Assembly: GCA_002500665.1 (NCBI GenBank) | Contig: DLRY01000021.1 | Coordinates: 19,479 to 83,478, forward strand | Origin: Opitutia bacterium UBA7876 | GTDB taxonomy: Bacteria > Verrucomicrobiota > Verrucomicrobiia > Opitutales > Seribacteraceae | DNA length: 64,000 nucleotides | Direction: 5' to 3' | Shown here: one piece after another, positions 33,105-41,765 of the stretch | Numbering within the stretch: the first letter of the stretch is position 1 | Layout: each line of letters opens with the position of its first letter | Made by a program: the position numbers and the translations under genes | The notes under the pieces: model-generated | What the model was told of the DNA's origin: nothing | Databases searched by the model: none | The model's input: the letters and a program-made list of their open reading frames with translations, nothing else

Positions 33105-34571
33105 ATGCCTACAGCAGTTTCTTCCAGCCAAGGGAAATCATATTCCAAGAAGGAAGGGACAATCTCAGCGGATCGCTCAACCATAGAGGGCGGGCCTCTT
33201 CCCAGTAACTTGGAGGCTGAGCAGGCGCTGCTGGCCGCCTGTATCGTGGATGCCTCCGGGGAGGTTCTTGGCCGCTGCATGGAGCAATCAATCGGGCCCG
33301 ATCATTTTTATCACCCCAACCACCAGCTAATCTTTGGGGCTCTGCTGGAACTGCATAGAGAGAACAAGCTGGCGGATGAGATTCTGCTGGCGGACAAGCT
33401 TTCCAGCCTTGGGCAACTTGAGTTGGTTGGTGGACAGTCTGCTCTCATCGCCTTGACCGAGAGGATTGATTCAACTGGATACGCCACCCACTGGCTGAGC
33501 GTAGTCAAGGAAAAGGCTCTTTTGAGGAATTGCATACGCGTTGCCTTCGAAATGATTGACGGGGCCAACGATTTACAAGGTGAGGTAGACGATTTTCTTT
33601 CCAATATGGAGCAACGCGTTTGCTCTCTTAGCGACGAGCAAAGCATTAGATCTTCCATACCCCTCAAGGAACCGATCGACGATGCAATGGCCCAGATCAA
33701 GAGGATGCTCGACAAGAAGGATTCCGACGGTTTGCTTACGGGGTATAAGGACTTGGACGACTTGACCAATGGCCTGCAACCCGCCGAAATGGTCGTTTTA
33801 GCCGCCCGTCCCTCGGTCGGAAAAACCAGCCTTGCCATGAACATCGTGGAGAATATCGCTTTTTCCCCCAAATACCTGAACGACCCCAAAAATATCTTGG
33901 TCTTCAGTCTGGAAATGAGCGCCACCTCCCTTGCCATGAGACTGATTTGCGGTAGAGCTAAAATCAACATGAACTCCTTGCGGAGGGGATTTGTTGCCAA
34001 GAATCATGCCGAGAAACTCAATGAGGTCAGCAAGGAGTTTCAGGATGCCTCAATCTGGGTGGACGACACCAGTGGTCTTACCATAAACCAGATTCGGGCC
34101 AAGGCCAGAAGGGTCAAAACCCGCCATCCCCTTAGCTTGATCGTGGTGGATTACCTGCAGTTGATTACGGGCGACTCCCGCTCTCCGTCCCGTGAAAATG
34201 AGATCTCCAATATTTCCCGGGGCCTGAAGGCCATGGCCAAGGAACTGGACGTGCCGGTCGTAGTCCTTAGCCAACTCAATCGAGACTCCGAGAAGGAAAA
34301 GAGAGACCCGAGGCTTTCTGATCTCAGAGAGTCTGGCTCGATTGAACAGGACGCGGATATCGTTATGCTCCTGGGCAAGCACCGCAAGGGAGAGGATATC
34401 AGGGAGATGGACCAGGACAATCCGGAATCCGACAGCGGTGACGAAGACTACGAGCCGATCCAATTGATTCTGGCCAAACAGAGAAATGGACCAACGGGAA
34501 GACTTAATCTTGCCTTTCGACGAAAGTGGACAAGGTTTGAAGCCATGGAAAGCGACCCTAGGCTCAATTAG
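33105..34571 (+). CDS. dnaB: Replicative DNA helicase
   Basis: A 488-residue DnaB. The N-terminal helical domain begins about residue 30 (PSNLEAEQALLAACIVD). The RecA-like domain has Walker A in ARPSVGKTSLAMN, the H1a/Walker B-type LIVVDYLQLI, the Gln-rich VVLSQLNRDSEKE and the arginine-finger SGSIEQDADIVMLL. A ~30-residue Ser/Gly-rich leader precedes the family start, so the true start could be slightly later. No intein interrupts the gene. Confidence 0.95.
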   Translation: MPTAVSSSQGKSYSKKEGTISADRSTIEGGPLPSNLEAEQALLAACIVDASGEVLGRCMEQSIGPDHFYHPNHQLIFGALLELHRENKLADEILLADKLSSLGQLELVGGQSALIALTERIDSTGYATHWLSVVKEKALLRNCIRVAFEMIDGANDLQGEVDDFLSNMEQRVCSLSDEQSIRSSIPLKEPIDDAMAQIKRMLDKKDSDGLLTGYKDLDDLTNGLQPAEMVVLAARPSVGKTSLAMNIVENIAFSPKYLNDPKNILVFSLEMSATSLAMRLICGRAKINMNSLRRGFVAKNHAEKLNEVSKEFQDASIWVDDTSGLTINQIRAKARRVKTRHPLSLIVVDYLQLITGDSRSPSRENEISNISRGLKAMAKELDVPVVVLSQLNRDSEKEKRDPRLSDLRESGSIEQDADIVMLLGKHRKGEDIREMDQDNPESDSGDEDYEPIQLILAKQRNGPTGRLNLAFRRKWTRFEAMESDPRLN

Positions 34572-34575
34572 ATCG

Positions 34576-36933
34576 ATGAAACCTTTTCGTTCTCTGTATC
34601 CCCTTTTTTTCCTCCTTCCCGGTATTGCCCTGCTTTGGTCGCAGGCAGGGGTTTCCGACGCAAGGAGTATCTCATCGATAAACGTTGAGATCGAAGGTCC
34701 GACCACCATAGGAAAGTCCTTCATCCTCCAAAACTTGCAGATCGAGACGGGGATCCCTTACGTCCCCAGTGCCATAGACAAGTCAATTCGAAACTTGATG
34801 GGTACCGGGGCCATTGACGACGTAAAGGTCTTTATCGATCCCGATCAATCAAGCCAAACCGCAGTGGCCTTGGTATTTAGGGTCAAGACGAAACCGAGAG
34901 TCGGAAGGATCGAGTTCGAAGGCAACGACGATCTTTCCCGCAGAAAACTTGAAAAACAAATCAATCTCAGCATAGGAGAATTGTTCGATGAGGCGGAAAT
35001 TAAGGCCGATCAATTGGCTCTGGAGGAGTTTTACCTCGAAAAAGGCTTCTGGAACTCAAGGGTGGAAAGCGACGTCAAGCAGATGTCCGATGGCAAGAGT
35101 GTCGCGATCGTTTTCAGGATCGAGGAAAATGGAAAGAGAAAAATCCGGAAGATTGAATTCGAGGGGAATGAAAACCTATCCGCTCGGGCCTTGCTTAAGA
35201 ACATGGAAACCGCTCCTTGGCGCTTTTGGCGCTTCTGGTCGAAGCGTTCGCGATACAGGCCCGGCATACTTGACGAGGACCTCAACAATCTCCGGTCCGC
35301 ATATCGTGACGAGGGCTTTCTCGACGTCAAAATCGAACAGGGCGGGGTTGCGATTTCACCTGATGGAACAAGCGGATTGAATCTATCGATCAAGGTTGTT
35401 GAGGGCGAGAGGTCTTTTTTCGGTGACGTGACTTTGGTCGGGAATGGCGTAATTAAATCGGAGGAATTGCTTGAAGATTCCAAGATTCGGAAGGGTGATC
35501 CTTACTCCCCCACCCTTCTTGGCAACGAAAGGGATCGGCTTCGAAAGAAATATGGGGAGAGGGGCTACCTGGATGCAAGAGTCCGTTCGGTCCGGAAGCC
35601 AAACCTGGAGACGGGGGAAATCGACCTGACTTTCGATTTCACCGAAAACAATAAGTTCACCGTCAACTCCGTCCAGGTTCGCGGAAACGACAAGACCAAG
35701 ACCGTTGCCATAATCCGCGAACTTGCCCTTGCTCCCGGAGAGACCTTCGACTTGATCCGGATGGAAACGAGTGAGTCCCGCCTAAGAAACATCCGTTTCT
35801 TCGACAAGGTAAGCCTCGACGACGAGCCCATCAACTCCCAGGACCCGGAACTTCAGAACACGAGGAGAAACCTCGTTGTTAACGTGGAAGAGGGCCGAAC
35901 CGGACACGTCTCCTTTGGCGTTGGCTTCAGTACCTTGGAAAAGGCCATGATGTTTGCCGAGTTTCGCCAGGGAAATTTCGATATCATGCGCTGGCGGGCT
36001 CCACATCGCCTACAGGGTGATGGCCAGAAGTTTCGGTTGCGCCTCAAGCTTGGAGCGAGAAGCAATGAAGCCCTTCTTGCCTTCGAGGAACCTTGGTTCC
36101 TCAATCGAAGGGTGGCGGCCGGTTTTGAGGTGTTTCGTCAGAAGTCGGATTACTACAGTTCTTATTACGATGAGTTGCGGGCGGGTTTCGAGGTGTACTT
36201 CAGGAAGAGGCTTTTCGAATTGGTCGAGGGGAGGCTTTTTTACCGCCTTGAGGATGTGGTTATCGACGATATCAGTTCGGCGGCTCCGTCCTTTATCAAG
36301 AACGAGGATTTGACCATCTCAAAGGTCGGGATTACCTTTACCCGTGATTCGAGGGATAACTTCCTGTTCCCGACGGAGGGCAGCCTCGTAAGTCTGCGCA
36401 AGGAATTCGCAGGCGGTCCTTTCGGTGGAGACGCCGACTACGGAAGGTTCGAATTGCAGGGGGCTCGCTTCATCAAGACTTTCGATGCACTTGAGCAGGT
36501 GGCTACACTCAGTGGTCGTTTGGGTACCCTTGGGCGACTGGACGGTACTGATTCGAACGTTCCTTTTTTCGAGAAGTTCTTCCTCGGTGGCCCCTACAAC
36601 TTGAGAGGCTGGGATTATAGGGAGGCCGGCCCCCAGTTGGCCAATGAACCGACAGGCGGAAACTCCTACTCCTACCTCAGCGCGGAATACACTTTCCGTT
36701 TGGCGGATCCCCTTCGTTTTGCCCTTTTCTACGATGGGGGCTTTTTGCGTGCGGGAGATTTCAAGTTCGTGCCCGGCAATCGGATGCAGGGATGGCATGA
36801 CAATTGGGGATTGGGTATGCGAATCATGGTCATGGGCATGCCTCTGCGGCTTGATTTGGGATTCCCCATTACCGATCCTTCCGGTACCGGAGGGTCTACT
36901 CAGTTCCATTTCTCCGGTGGTACCCGTTTTTAA
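34576..36933 (+). CDS. bamA: Outer membrane protein assembly factor BamA
   Basis: A 785-residue BamA that inserts beta-barrel proteins in the outer membrane. I start at the ATG at 34576, 4 bases after dnaB, which opens a signal peptide ending around residue 30. POTRA repeats cover about 35-410 (RVGRIEFEGNDDLSRRKLEKQ, KIEFEGNENLSARALLK, FTVNSVQVRGNDKTK), and the Omp85 barrel about 430-785. FFLGGPYNLRGWDYR is the conserved VRGF-type lid motif, and the end FSGGTRF is a C-terminal beta signal. Followed by ompH and lpxD as in many diderms. Confidence 0.95.
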   Translation: MKPFRSLYPLFFLLPGIALLWSQAGVSDARSISSINVEIEGPTTIGKSFILQNLQIETGIPYVPSAIDKSIRNLMGTGAIDDVKVFIDPDQSSQTAVALVFRVKTKPRVGRIEFEGNDDLSRRKLEKQINLSIGELFDEAEIKADQLALEEFYLEKGFWNSRVESDVKQMSDGKSVAIVFRIEENGKRKIRKIEFEGNENLSARALLKNMETAPWRFWRFWSKRSRYRPGILDEDLNNLRSAYRDEGFLDVKIEQGGVAISPDGTSGLNLSIKVVEGERSFFGDVTLVGNGVIKSEELLEDSKIRKGDPYSPTLLGNERDRLRKKYGERGYLDARVRSVRKPNLETGEIDLTFDFTENNKFTVNSVQVRGNDKTKTVAIIRELALAPGETFDLIRMETSESRLRNIRFFDKVSLDDEPINSQDPELQNTRRNLVVNVEEGRTGHVSFGVGFSTLEKAMMFAEFRQGNFDIMRWRAPHRLQGDGQKFRLRLKLGARSNEALLAFEEPWFLNRRVAAGFEVFRQKSDYYSSYYDELRAGFEVYFRKRLFELVEGRLFYRLEDVVIDDISSAAPSFIKNEDLTISKVGITFTRDSRDNFLFPTEGSLVSLRKEFAGGPFGGDADYGRFELQGARFIKTFDALEQVATLSGRLGTLGRLDGTDSNVPFFEKFFLGGPYNLRGWDYREAGPQLANEPTGGNSYSYLSAEYTFRLADPLRFALFYDGGFLRAGDFKFVPGNRMQGWHDNWGLGMRIMVMGMPLRLDLGFPITDPSGTGGSTQFHFSGGTRF

Positions 36934-36967
36934 ATACTATACGCTCTAACCTCAACAACCGCTAGTC

Positions 36968-37522
36968 ATGTCTAAGTCCCGTTGCTTCCTTTCTTGCCTT
37001 ACCTTTTTAAGCCTCATTGTATTCGCCCATGCCCAAAAAGTGGCCGTCGTCGACGTCCAGAAAGTATTTGACGGCTACCAAAAGGTAAAGGATGCCCGCG
37101 AGCGACTGGACAAGTCAAAGAAGATTGCCGTGGAGGAACTGGAGATTTATCGGGCTGAACTCGGCAAGATCGTCAAGGAGCTCAAGGATATGGAGGACAA
37201 GCTAAAGAACCCCAATATCGACAGCTCTTCGCTCAAGGTAAAATACCAGGAAAAGGTCAAGGAGGCCAAGGTTAAGCAAGACGACATGGTTGCCTACGAC
37301 AAGCGGGCCAAGGCTACCATCGCTCAACGTCAGCGCAACCTCTTGGTGGAGCACCTTGCAGACATTCGGGCGGCCGTGCAGAAAGTCGCCGGAGCGAAGG
37401 GTATCGACGTCGTCGTAAATTCCTCGGAAACGCAACTGGGAGTCTTTTTCGCGAGTGAGAAGTTCGACGTTACCGAGGAGGTCATCGTTACCTTGAACGC
37501 ATTGGCGGGCAAGAAGAATTGA
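36968..37522 (+). CDS. OmpH/Skp family periplasmic chaperone
   Basis: A 184-residue exported protein with a signal peptide (1-23, FLSLIVFAHAQ). The mature part starts KVAVVDVQKVFDGYQKVKDAR and is dominated by a coiled coil (about 45-130), as in Skp, which holds unfolded outer-membrane proteins. The C-terminal strand KGIDVVVNSSE is kept. Between bamA and lpxD, the standard order. Confidence 0.9.
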   Translation: MSKSRCFLSCLTFLSLIVFAHAQKVAVVDVQKVFDGYQKVKDARERLDKSKKIAVEELEIYRAELGKIVKELKDMEDKLKNPNIDSSSLKVKYQEKVKEAKVKQDDMVAYDKRAKATIAQRQRNLLVEHLADIRAAVQKVAGAKGIDVVVNSSETQLGVFFASEKFDVTEEVIVTLNALAGKKN

Positions 37523-37553
37523 TTGCAAGTCCATTTTGCGAACCCGACGGGTA

Positions 37554-38585
37554 ATGAACCTGAGGCTGACCCTTGAGGAAGTGTTTCTCCTTATACCTGA
37601 TGCCGAGAGCGAGGGGGATGCGCAAGTAGAGGAGTTGGCCGGTATTGCCTCTCTCGAATCCGCTCAGGCGGGAGACCTTTCGTTTCTTAGCAACGCCAAG
37701 TACAAGTCTCAGGTTGAGGGTTGCAAGGCATCCTTGATCCTTTTGCCAACCGATTATTCAGGTAAGCCCAAGGCGGATCAGATGTACCTCAGGATTAAGG
37801 AACCATCAAGAGGCCTGGCGGCAATCTGCCGCCATCTTGAGGAAAGAGTTTTTCCTCCTCCCCCGCCGACCATCCATGAGACGGCTTGCGTCCATCCGGA
37901 AGCGGTGGTGGGAGAGGGTGTTTCCATCGGTCCCTTTTGCTATGTCGGAAGCCGGGCAATCGTTGGAAAAGGGTCGTCGATCGGGTCTCATTGTCATTTG
38001 GGTGACGATACCCAGATAGGCGAATCGTGCAGAATCCATCCATGCGTCAAAATTCTCGCCAAGTGCGTGATTCGAGATCGTGTCATCCTTAATGCCGGGG
38101 TCGTCATTGGCTCGGAGGGATATGGTTTCGAGCAAGTGGGGGAGGCCCATGAAAAGGTTCCTCACCTAGGCAAGGTAGTCATTGAGGAAGACGTTGAGAT
38201 TGGGGCGAACACTTGCATTGACCGGGCCCGTTTCGATGAAACTCGTATCGGGGCAGGTACCAAAATAGACAACTTGGTCCAGATTGGGCACAATGTAAAA
38301 ATTGGCAAGGGATGCTTGATCGTGGCTCAGGTAGGCATCAGTGGAAGCGTCCAGTTCGAGGATTACGTGGTGGTGGGGGGACAGGCGGGCTTCGGTGGTC
38401 ATCTAAAGGTTGGAAAAGGGGCGAAGATTGCCGGTCAGGCTGGAATTACCAAGGACGTCGAGCCCGGTGCCTTCCTCAAGGGTAACCCTGCCCTTCCTTT
38501 TCAATTGGCCCAGAGAATCTCTGTTTTGCAGAGAAAGTTACCGGAGTTGTTCAATAGGTTTGCGGAAGAGTCGAGTAACAAGTAG
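37554..38585 (+). CDS. lpxD: UDP-3-O-acylglucosamine N-acyltransferase
   Basis: A 343-residue LpxD adding the second acyl chain in lipid A synthesis. The ATG at 37554 is preferred over a TTG at 37536. The N-terminal uridine-binding domain includes LESAQAGDLSFLSNAKYK. The left-handed beta helix of hexapeptide repeats follows (VVGEGVSIGPFCYVG, TCIDRARFDETRIGAG), with the catalytic His in VQIGHNVKIGKG. Its presence shows the organism makes lipid A. It follows ompH. Confidence 0.94.
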   Translation: MNLRLTLEEVFLLIPDAESEGDAQVEELAGIASLESAQAGDLSFLSNAKYKSQVEGCKASLILLPTDYSGKPKADQMYLRIKEPSRGLAAICRHLEERVFPPPPPTIHETACVHPEAVVGEGVSIGPFCYVGSRAIVGKGSSIGSHCHLGDDTQIGESCRIHPCVKILAKCVIRDRVILNAGVVIGSEGYGFEQVGEAHEKVPHLGKVVIEEDVEIGANTCIDRARFDETRIGAGTKIDNLVQIGHNVKIGKGCLIVAQVGISGSVQFEDYVVVGGQAGFGGHLKVGKGAKIAGQAGITKDVEPGAFLKGNPALPFQLAQRISVLQRKLPELFNRFAEESSNK

Positions 38586-38588
38586 TTC

Positions 38589-39545
38589 ATGACCATGGAA
38601 AACGGAACGAGCTTGAAAATCTTCAGTGGCAACTCGAACCTACCGCTTGCCAATGAGATATGCGAATACCTCGATATGCCCTTGGGAGATGCCTTGGTTA
38701 CTTCCTTCCCGGATAACGAGAGCTTCGTAAGGTTCAACGAGAATATCAGGGGAGCCGACGTCTTCCTTATCCAGTCCACCTCTTCCCCTGCCAATCATCA
38801 CATTATGGAGCTCTTGATCATGATTGATGCGGCAAGGAGAGCCTCGGCTTCTAGGGTGACTGCAGTGTTGCCTTTTTTCGGTTACGCCCGACAAGACCGA
38901 AAGGATCAACCGCGTGTTCCCATTACCTCGAAGTTGGTCGCCAACCTACTGGTTGCGGCTGGGGCAAACCGGATCCTGACGATGGATTTGCATGCCCAGC
39001 AAATCCAAGGTTTTTTTGATATCCCGGTTGATCACCTTTATGCCTCCCCAGTCTTCTTTGAGGATCTGAAGAGCAAGGATTCCGAAAACCTCACTATCTT
39101 CTCGCCAGACGTCGGGGGCATGAAGATGGCCAGTGCGTATTCCGGGGTGCTGGGCTGTCCGCTTGGCTTCGTTGCCAAGAGGAGAACGGGGGCTTCGACC
39201 GTGGAGGCAATGAACTTGGTCGGAGAAGTCGAGGACAGGGAGATTTTGCTCGTGGACGACATGACGGAAACGGCTGGAACCCTCACCGCCGCCGCTACTC
39301 TCTTGAAAGAGCGTGGAGCCAAGGCTGTGAGCGCGCTTGTCAGTCACTGCGTTCTCAATGACACTGGCAGAGACAGGCTCAATCAGGGCTTACTTGATGA
39401 AATGATTACCACCAACACGGTGGATATGGAAATAGAGGATCTTCCCATTCGCAGGCTAAGCGTCGCGCCTCTCCTCGGAGAGGCGATCCGCAGAACTCAC
39501 ACCGACAGCAGTATATCAAGCCTGTTTCAAATCAAAGGGTTTTGA
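38589..39545 (+). CDS. prs: Ribose-phosphate pyrophosphokinase (PRPP synthetase)
   Basis: A 318-residue enzyme making PRPP from ribose 5-phosphate and ATP. Motifs are LKIFSGNSNLPLANEI, FPDNESFVRFNENIRG, the flexible loop PFFGYARQDRKDQPR, MDLHAQQIQGFFDIPVDHLY and the PRPP loop LLVDDMTETAGTL. ATG at 38589 or 38595 both fit. It follows lpxD by 3 bases; pyrE, a PRPP user, lies nearby on the other strand. Confidence 0.95.
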   Translation: MTMENGTSLKIFSGNSNLPLANEICEYLDMPLGDALVTSFPDNESFVRFNENIRGADVFLIQSTSSPANHHIMELLIMIDAARRASASRVTAVLPFFGYARQDRKDQPRVPITSKLVANLLVAAGANRILTMDLHAQQIQGFFDIPVDHLYASPVFFEDLKSKDSENLTIFSPDVGGMKMASAYSGVLGCPLGFVAKRRTGASTVEAMNLVGEVEDREILLVDDMTETAGTLTAAATLLKERGAKAVSALVSHCVLNDTGRDRLNQGLLDEMITTNTVDMEIEDLPIRRLSVAPLLGEAIRRTHTDSSISSLFQIKGF

Positions 39546-39607
39546 GGCGATATGCGTTTCTTGACGCCCTTGCCTAGACAATTGTCGAATTTCATATCGC
39601 CTTACAA
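39546..39607 (+). promoter_or_regulatory. htrA upstream region: nested inverted repeats over a promoter-like pair
   Basis: A perfect 9-bp inverted repeat (GGCGATATG at 39546-39554, CATATCGCC at 39593-39601) encloses TTGACG (39561-39566), TCGAAT (39585-39590, 18-base spacer), and the perfect palindrome GACAATTGTC (39577-39586). The palindrome overlaps the edge of the -10, as an operator would. Confidence 0.45.
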
Positions 39608-41020
39608 ATGATGAAACAGCTCCAGCCTGCCTTTATCGGAACGATCGTCAGCTTGTTTGCATTACTGTTCGTCACAGTTCCCGAACTCCCTGCGGTTTCA
39701 GGATTTAGCCCGAAGTACGATGATTCCAAACTGGATCGCACGCAGCCAAGCCCAGTAGCGAGTTACTCGCCCGTTTTGAAGAAGGCCACACCGGCCGTGG
39801 TTGCCGTCACCACCAAGCAGGTAGTGACTAGAAATTTGGGTAGAACCGATCCTTTGGAGGATTTTCTGAGGCGCTACTATGGTCTTCCTCGGGCACCCTC
39901 CAGGCCTCGTGAGGAAACCGTGCCTGCGGGAATTGGTTCGGGGGTAATCGTGACCCCACAGGGCCATACCATAACGAACGCTCACGTCATTACCGACCCC
40001 AGGACCGGAAAACCGGTTGAGGAAGTGACCGTCAAATTGGTCGACAAGAAGGAATACGAGGCCAAGATAATCGGGTTCGACAAATCCACCGACATCGCGG
40101 TTCTGAAGATCGATTCACCGGATGCCTTGCCTTACGTTACCCTTGCGAATAGTGATTTTCTCGAAGTGGGAGACGTCGTCTTTGCAGTGGGCAATCCTTT
40201 GGGGATTGGAATGACGGTTACCATGGGAATCGTTTCCGCCACCAGAAAATCCGAGCTTGGGATTCTTAGGGACGAGGGTTCCTACGAAAACTTCATACAA
40301 ACGGACGCCTCCATCAACAGGGGCAATTCCGGAGGCGCCTTGCTTGACGCCAAGGGACGATTGATCGGCATTAATACTGCGATCATATCACAAACCGGAG
40401 CAAGCATAGGCATCGGTTTGGCGATCCCCGTCAACATGGTCAGGAAGGTATTGAGCGATTTCGTCAAAGGAGGTGGGCTCAAGCGAGGTTTCCTAGGGGT
40501 GTCGCTGAAAGAGGACCCATCCGTTCAAGGTGCCGTCATCGACAGCGTTGAATTGGATAGTCCGGCTGAACAGGCGGGCCTCAAGTCCGGCGATTTGATC
40601 GTCAATGCGGGAGGAAGGGCCGTGAACTCGGTCAACCAATTGAGGGTAGCCATTTCTCAGACTCCTCCGGGGACCAGAATGTTGGTCCAAGTCTTAAGGG
40701 AGGGACGAAAGCTGGATTTCTACGTAACCCTAGACCTCAAGCAAGACTCCGCCAAGTTTCCTATTCCCGGGGTCCTGCTCGAGAGCTTGACCGAAACCAG
40801 TCGAGCCAAGTTCGAGATTCCGACGTCGGTAAGGGGTATCGTCGTCATCAAGTCTTCCGGTGAAAAGCAAACCTTTAAGGAAGGGGTGGTCTTGGTAGAG
40901 ATCAATGGTTATCCCATCAACAGCGTGGAAGAAGCGGGGTTTCGCCTAAAACGAGGAATCAATCGGCTCTATGTCTGGTATCGCTCCAAGTACCAGTATC
41001 TTGCCTATCGCATTCCCTAG
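39608..41020 (+). CDS. HtrA/DegP-type periplasmic serine protease with PDZ
   Basis: A 470-residue protease/chaperone of the envelope stress class. A signal segment (about 1-30) is followed by a trypsin-like domain with His in ITNAHVITD, Asp in KSTDIAVLKI and Ser in NRGNSGGALLD. The first PDZ (about 300-380) runs FLGVSLKEDPS to LLVNAGG-like strands (DLIVNAGGRAVNSVNQLR). A second C-terminal PDZ-like segment (EINGYPINSVEEAGFRLKRG) is shorter than usual. It has its own upstream dyad. Converges on pyrE with 12 bases between them. Confidence 0.92.
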   Translation: MMKQLQPAFIGTIVSLFALLFVTVPELPAVSGFSPKYDDSKLDRTQPSPVASYSPVLKKATPAVVAVTTKQVVTRNLGRTDPLEDFLRRYYGLPRAPSRPREETVPAGIGSGVIVTPQGHTITNAHVITDPRTGKPVEEVTVKLVDKKEYEAKIIGFDKSTDIAVLKIDSPDALPYVTLANSDFLEVGDVVFAVGNPLGIGMTVTMGIVSATRKSELGILRDEGSYENFIQTDASINRGNSGGALLDAKGRLIGINTAIISQTGASIGIGLAIPVNMVRKVLSDFVKGGGLKRGFLGVSLKEDPSVQGAVIDSVELDSPAEQAGLKSGDLIVNAGGRAVNSVNQLRVAISQTPPGTRMLVQVLREGRKLDFYVTLDLKQDSAKFPIPGVLLESLTETSRAKFEIPTSVRGIVVIKSSGEKQTFKEGVVLVEINGYPINSVEEAGFRLKRGINRLYVWYRSKYQYLAYRIP

Positions 41021-41032
41021 GGATTGAACGCT

Positions 41033-41602
41033 CTAGCTACCGGGCTTAGTCGGTGGAATGCTCCGCAGTTCGTCCGGGAGTTCGTCCGGGGAGTAAGTGG
41101 GGAAGTTCATCTTAAGCAAGGGCACGAAAGGAGTCTGAAAGTCTAGGTTATCCGTGCTTCTGTCCACGAGACAGGTCACGCCGCAGAGAATGGCTGGCGT
41201 ATCCCGGATAATCGCAAGAGCCTCTCGAACTCGTCCGCCTCGGGTCACGACGTCTTCCACGACCAGTACCCTGTCATCCGGGTCGAGAGAAAAGTTTCTT
41301 CTCATAACTAGACGATCGTTTTCCTTTTCCAGGAAGAGGAAGCGACAATCCATCTGGCGGGCCGTTTCCTGTCCGATTACCAGTCCTCCCATGGCCGGGG
41401 AAACGATGGTCGTAGGCTGCAGTGCAGCTACCTTGGGGACAAGTAGCTCAGCTAGGCGGGACACCTTGTCAAGGTGCTGGCAAACTTGGGCGCATTGAAA
41501 AAAATGTCCGCTTCTTAACCCCGAGCGCAAAATAAAATGGCCGGACAGGAGAGCCTTTGTTTCCTCAAAGATGGAAATGATCTCTTGATCGGGTTGATTC
41601 AT
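41033..41602 (-). CDS. pyrE: Orotate phosphoribosyltransferase
   Basis: A 189-residue enzyme of pyrimidine synthesis that joins orotate to PRPP. HFILRSGLRSGHFFQCAQV is the N-terminal orotate-binding stretch. IVSPAMGGLVIGQETAR follows, and the PRPP loop is VLVVEDVVTRGGRVREAL. The length is normal for the short-form enzyme. The 163-base upstream region carries several CCTTAGG-like inverted repeats (41679-41719). Confidence 0.93.
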   Translation of the reverse strand: MNQPDQEIISIFEETKALLSGHFILRSGLRSGHFFQCAQVCQHLDKVSRLAELLVPKVAALQPTTIVSPAMGGLVIGQETARQMDCRFLFLEKENDRLVMRRNFSLDPDDRVLVVEDVVTRGGRVREALAIIRDTPAILCGVTCLVDRSTDNLDFQTPFVPLLKMNFPTYSPDELPDELRSIPPTKPGS

Positions 41603-41678
41603 CCAACCACCATTTTCATGTTCGGGGATTAGGCAATCGAATTCATTGCACCGGTGCCCGGAGGCCGTGCTTGTGTTT

Positions 41679-41719
41679 GCCTTAGGGGCCGCCTAGCGAA
41701 CCTTAGGCATTTTAGGCGG
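41679..41719. repeat. Cluster of CCTTAGG/GCCTAG inverted repeats upstream of pyrE
   Basis: GCCTTAGG (41679-41686), CCGCCTA (41689-41695), CCTTAGGC (41701-41708) and TAGGCGG (41713-41719). The outer and inner blocks can pair in more than one way: CCGCCTA with TAGGCGG perfectly, and TGCCTTAGG with CCTTAGGCA with one mismatch. It lies between the cytochrome/LRR gene and pyrE, both on the minus strand, so it may be a leader RNA structure or terminator without a T-run. Confidence 0.4.
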
Positions 41720-41765
41720 GATAATTTGGGTGAAGGAGCGTTTTGAAGTGAGGTTGGGAGCCAAC

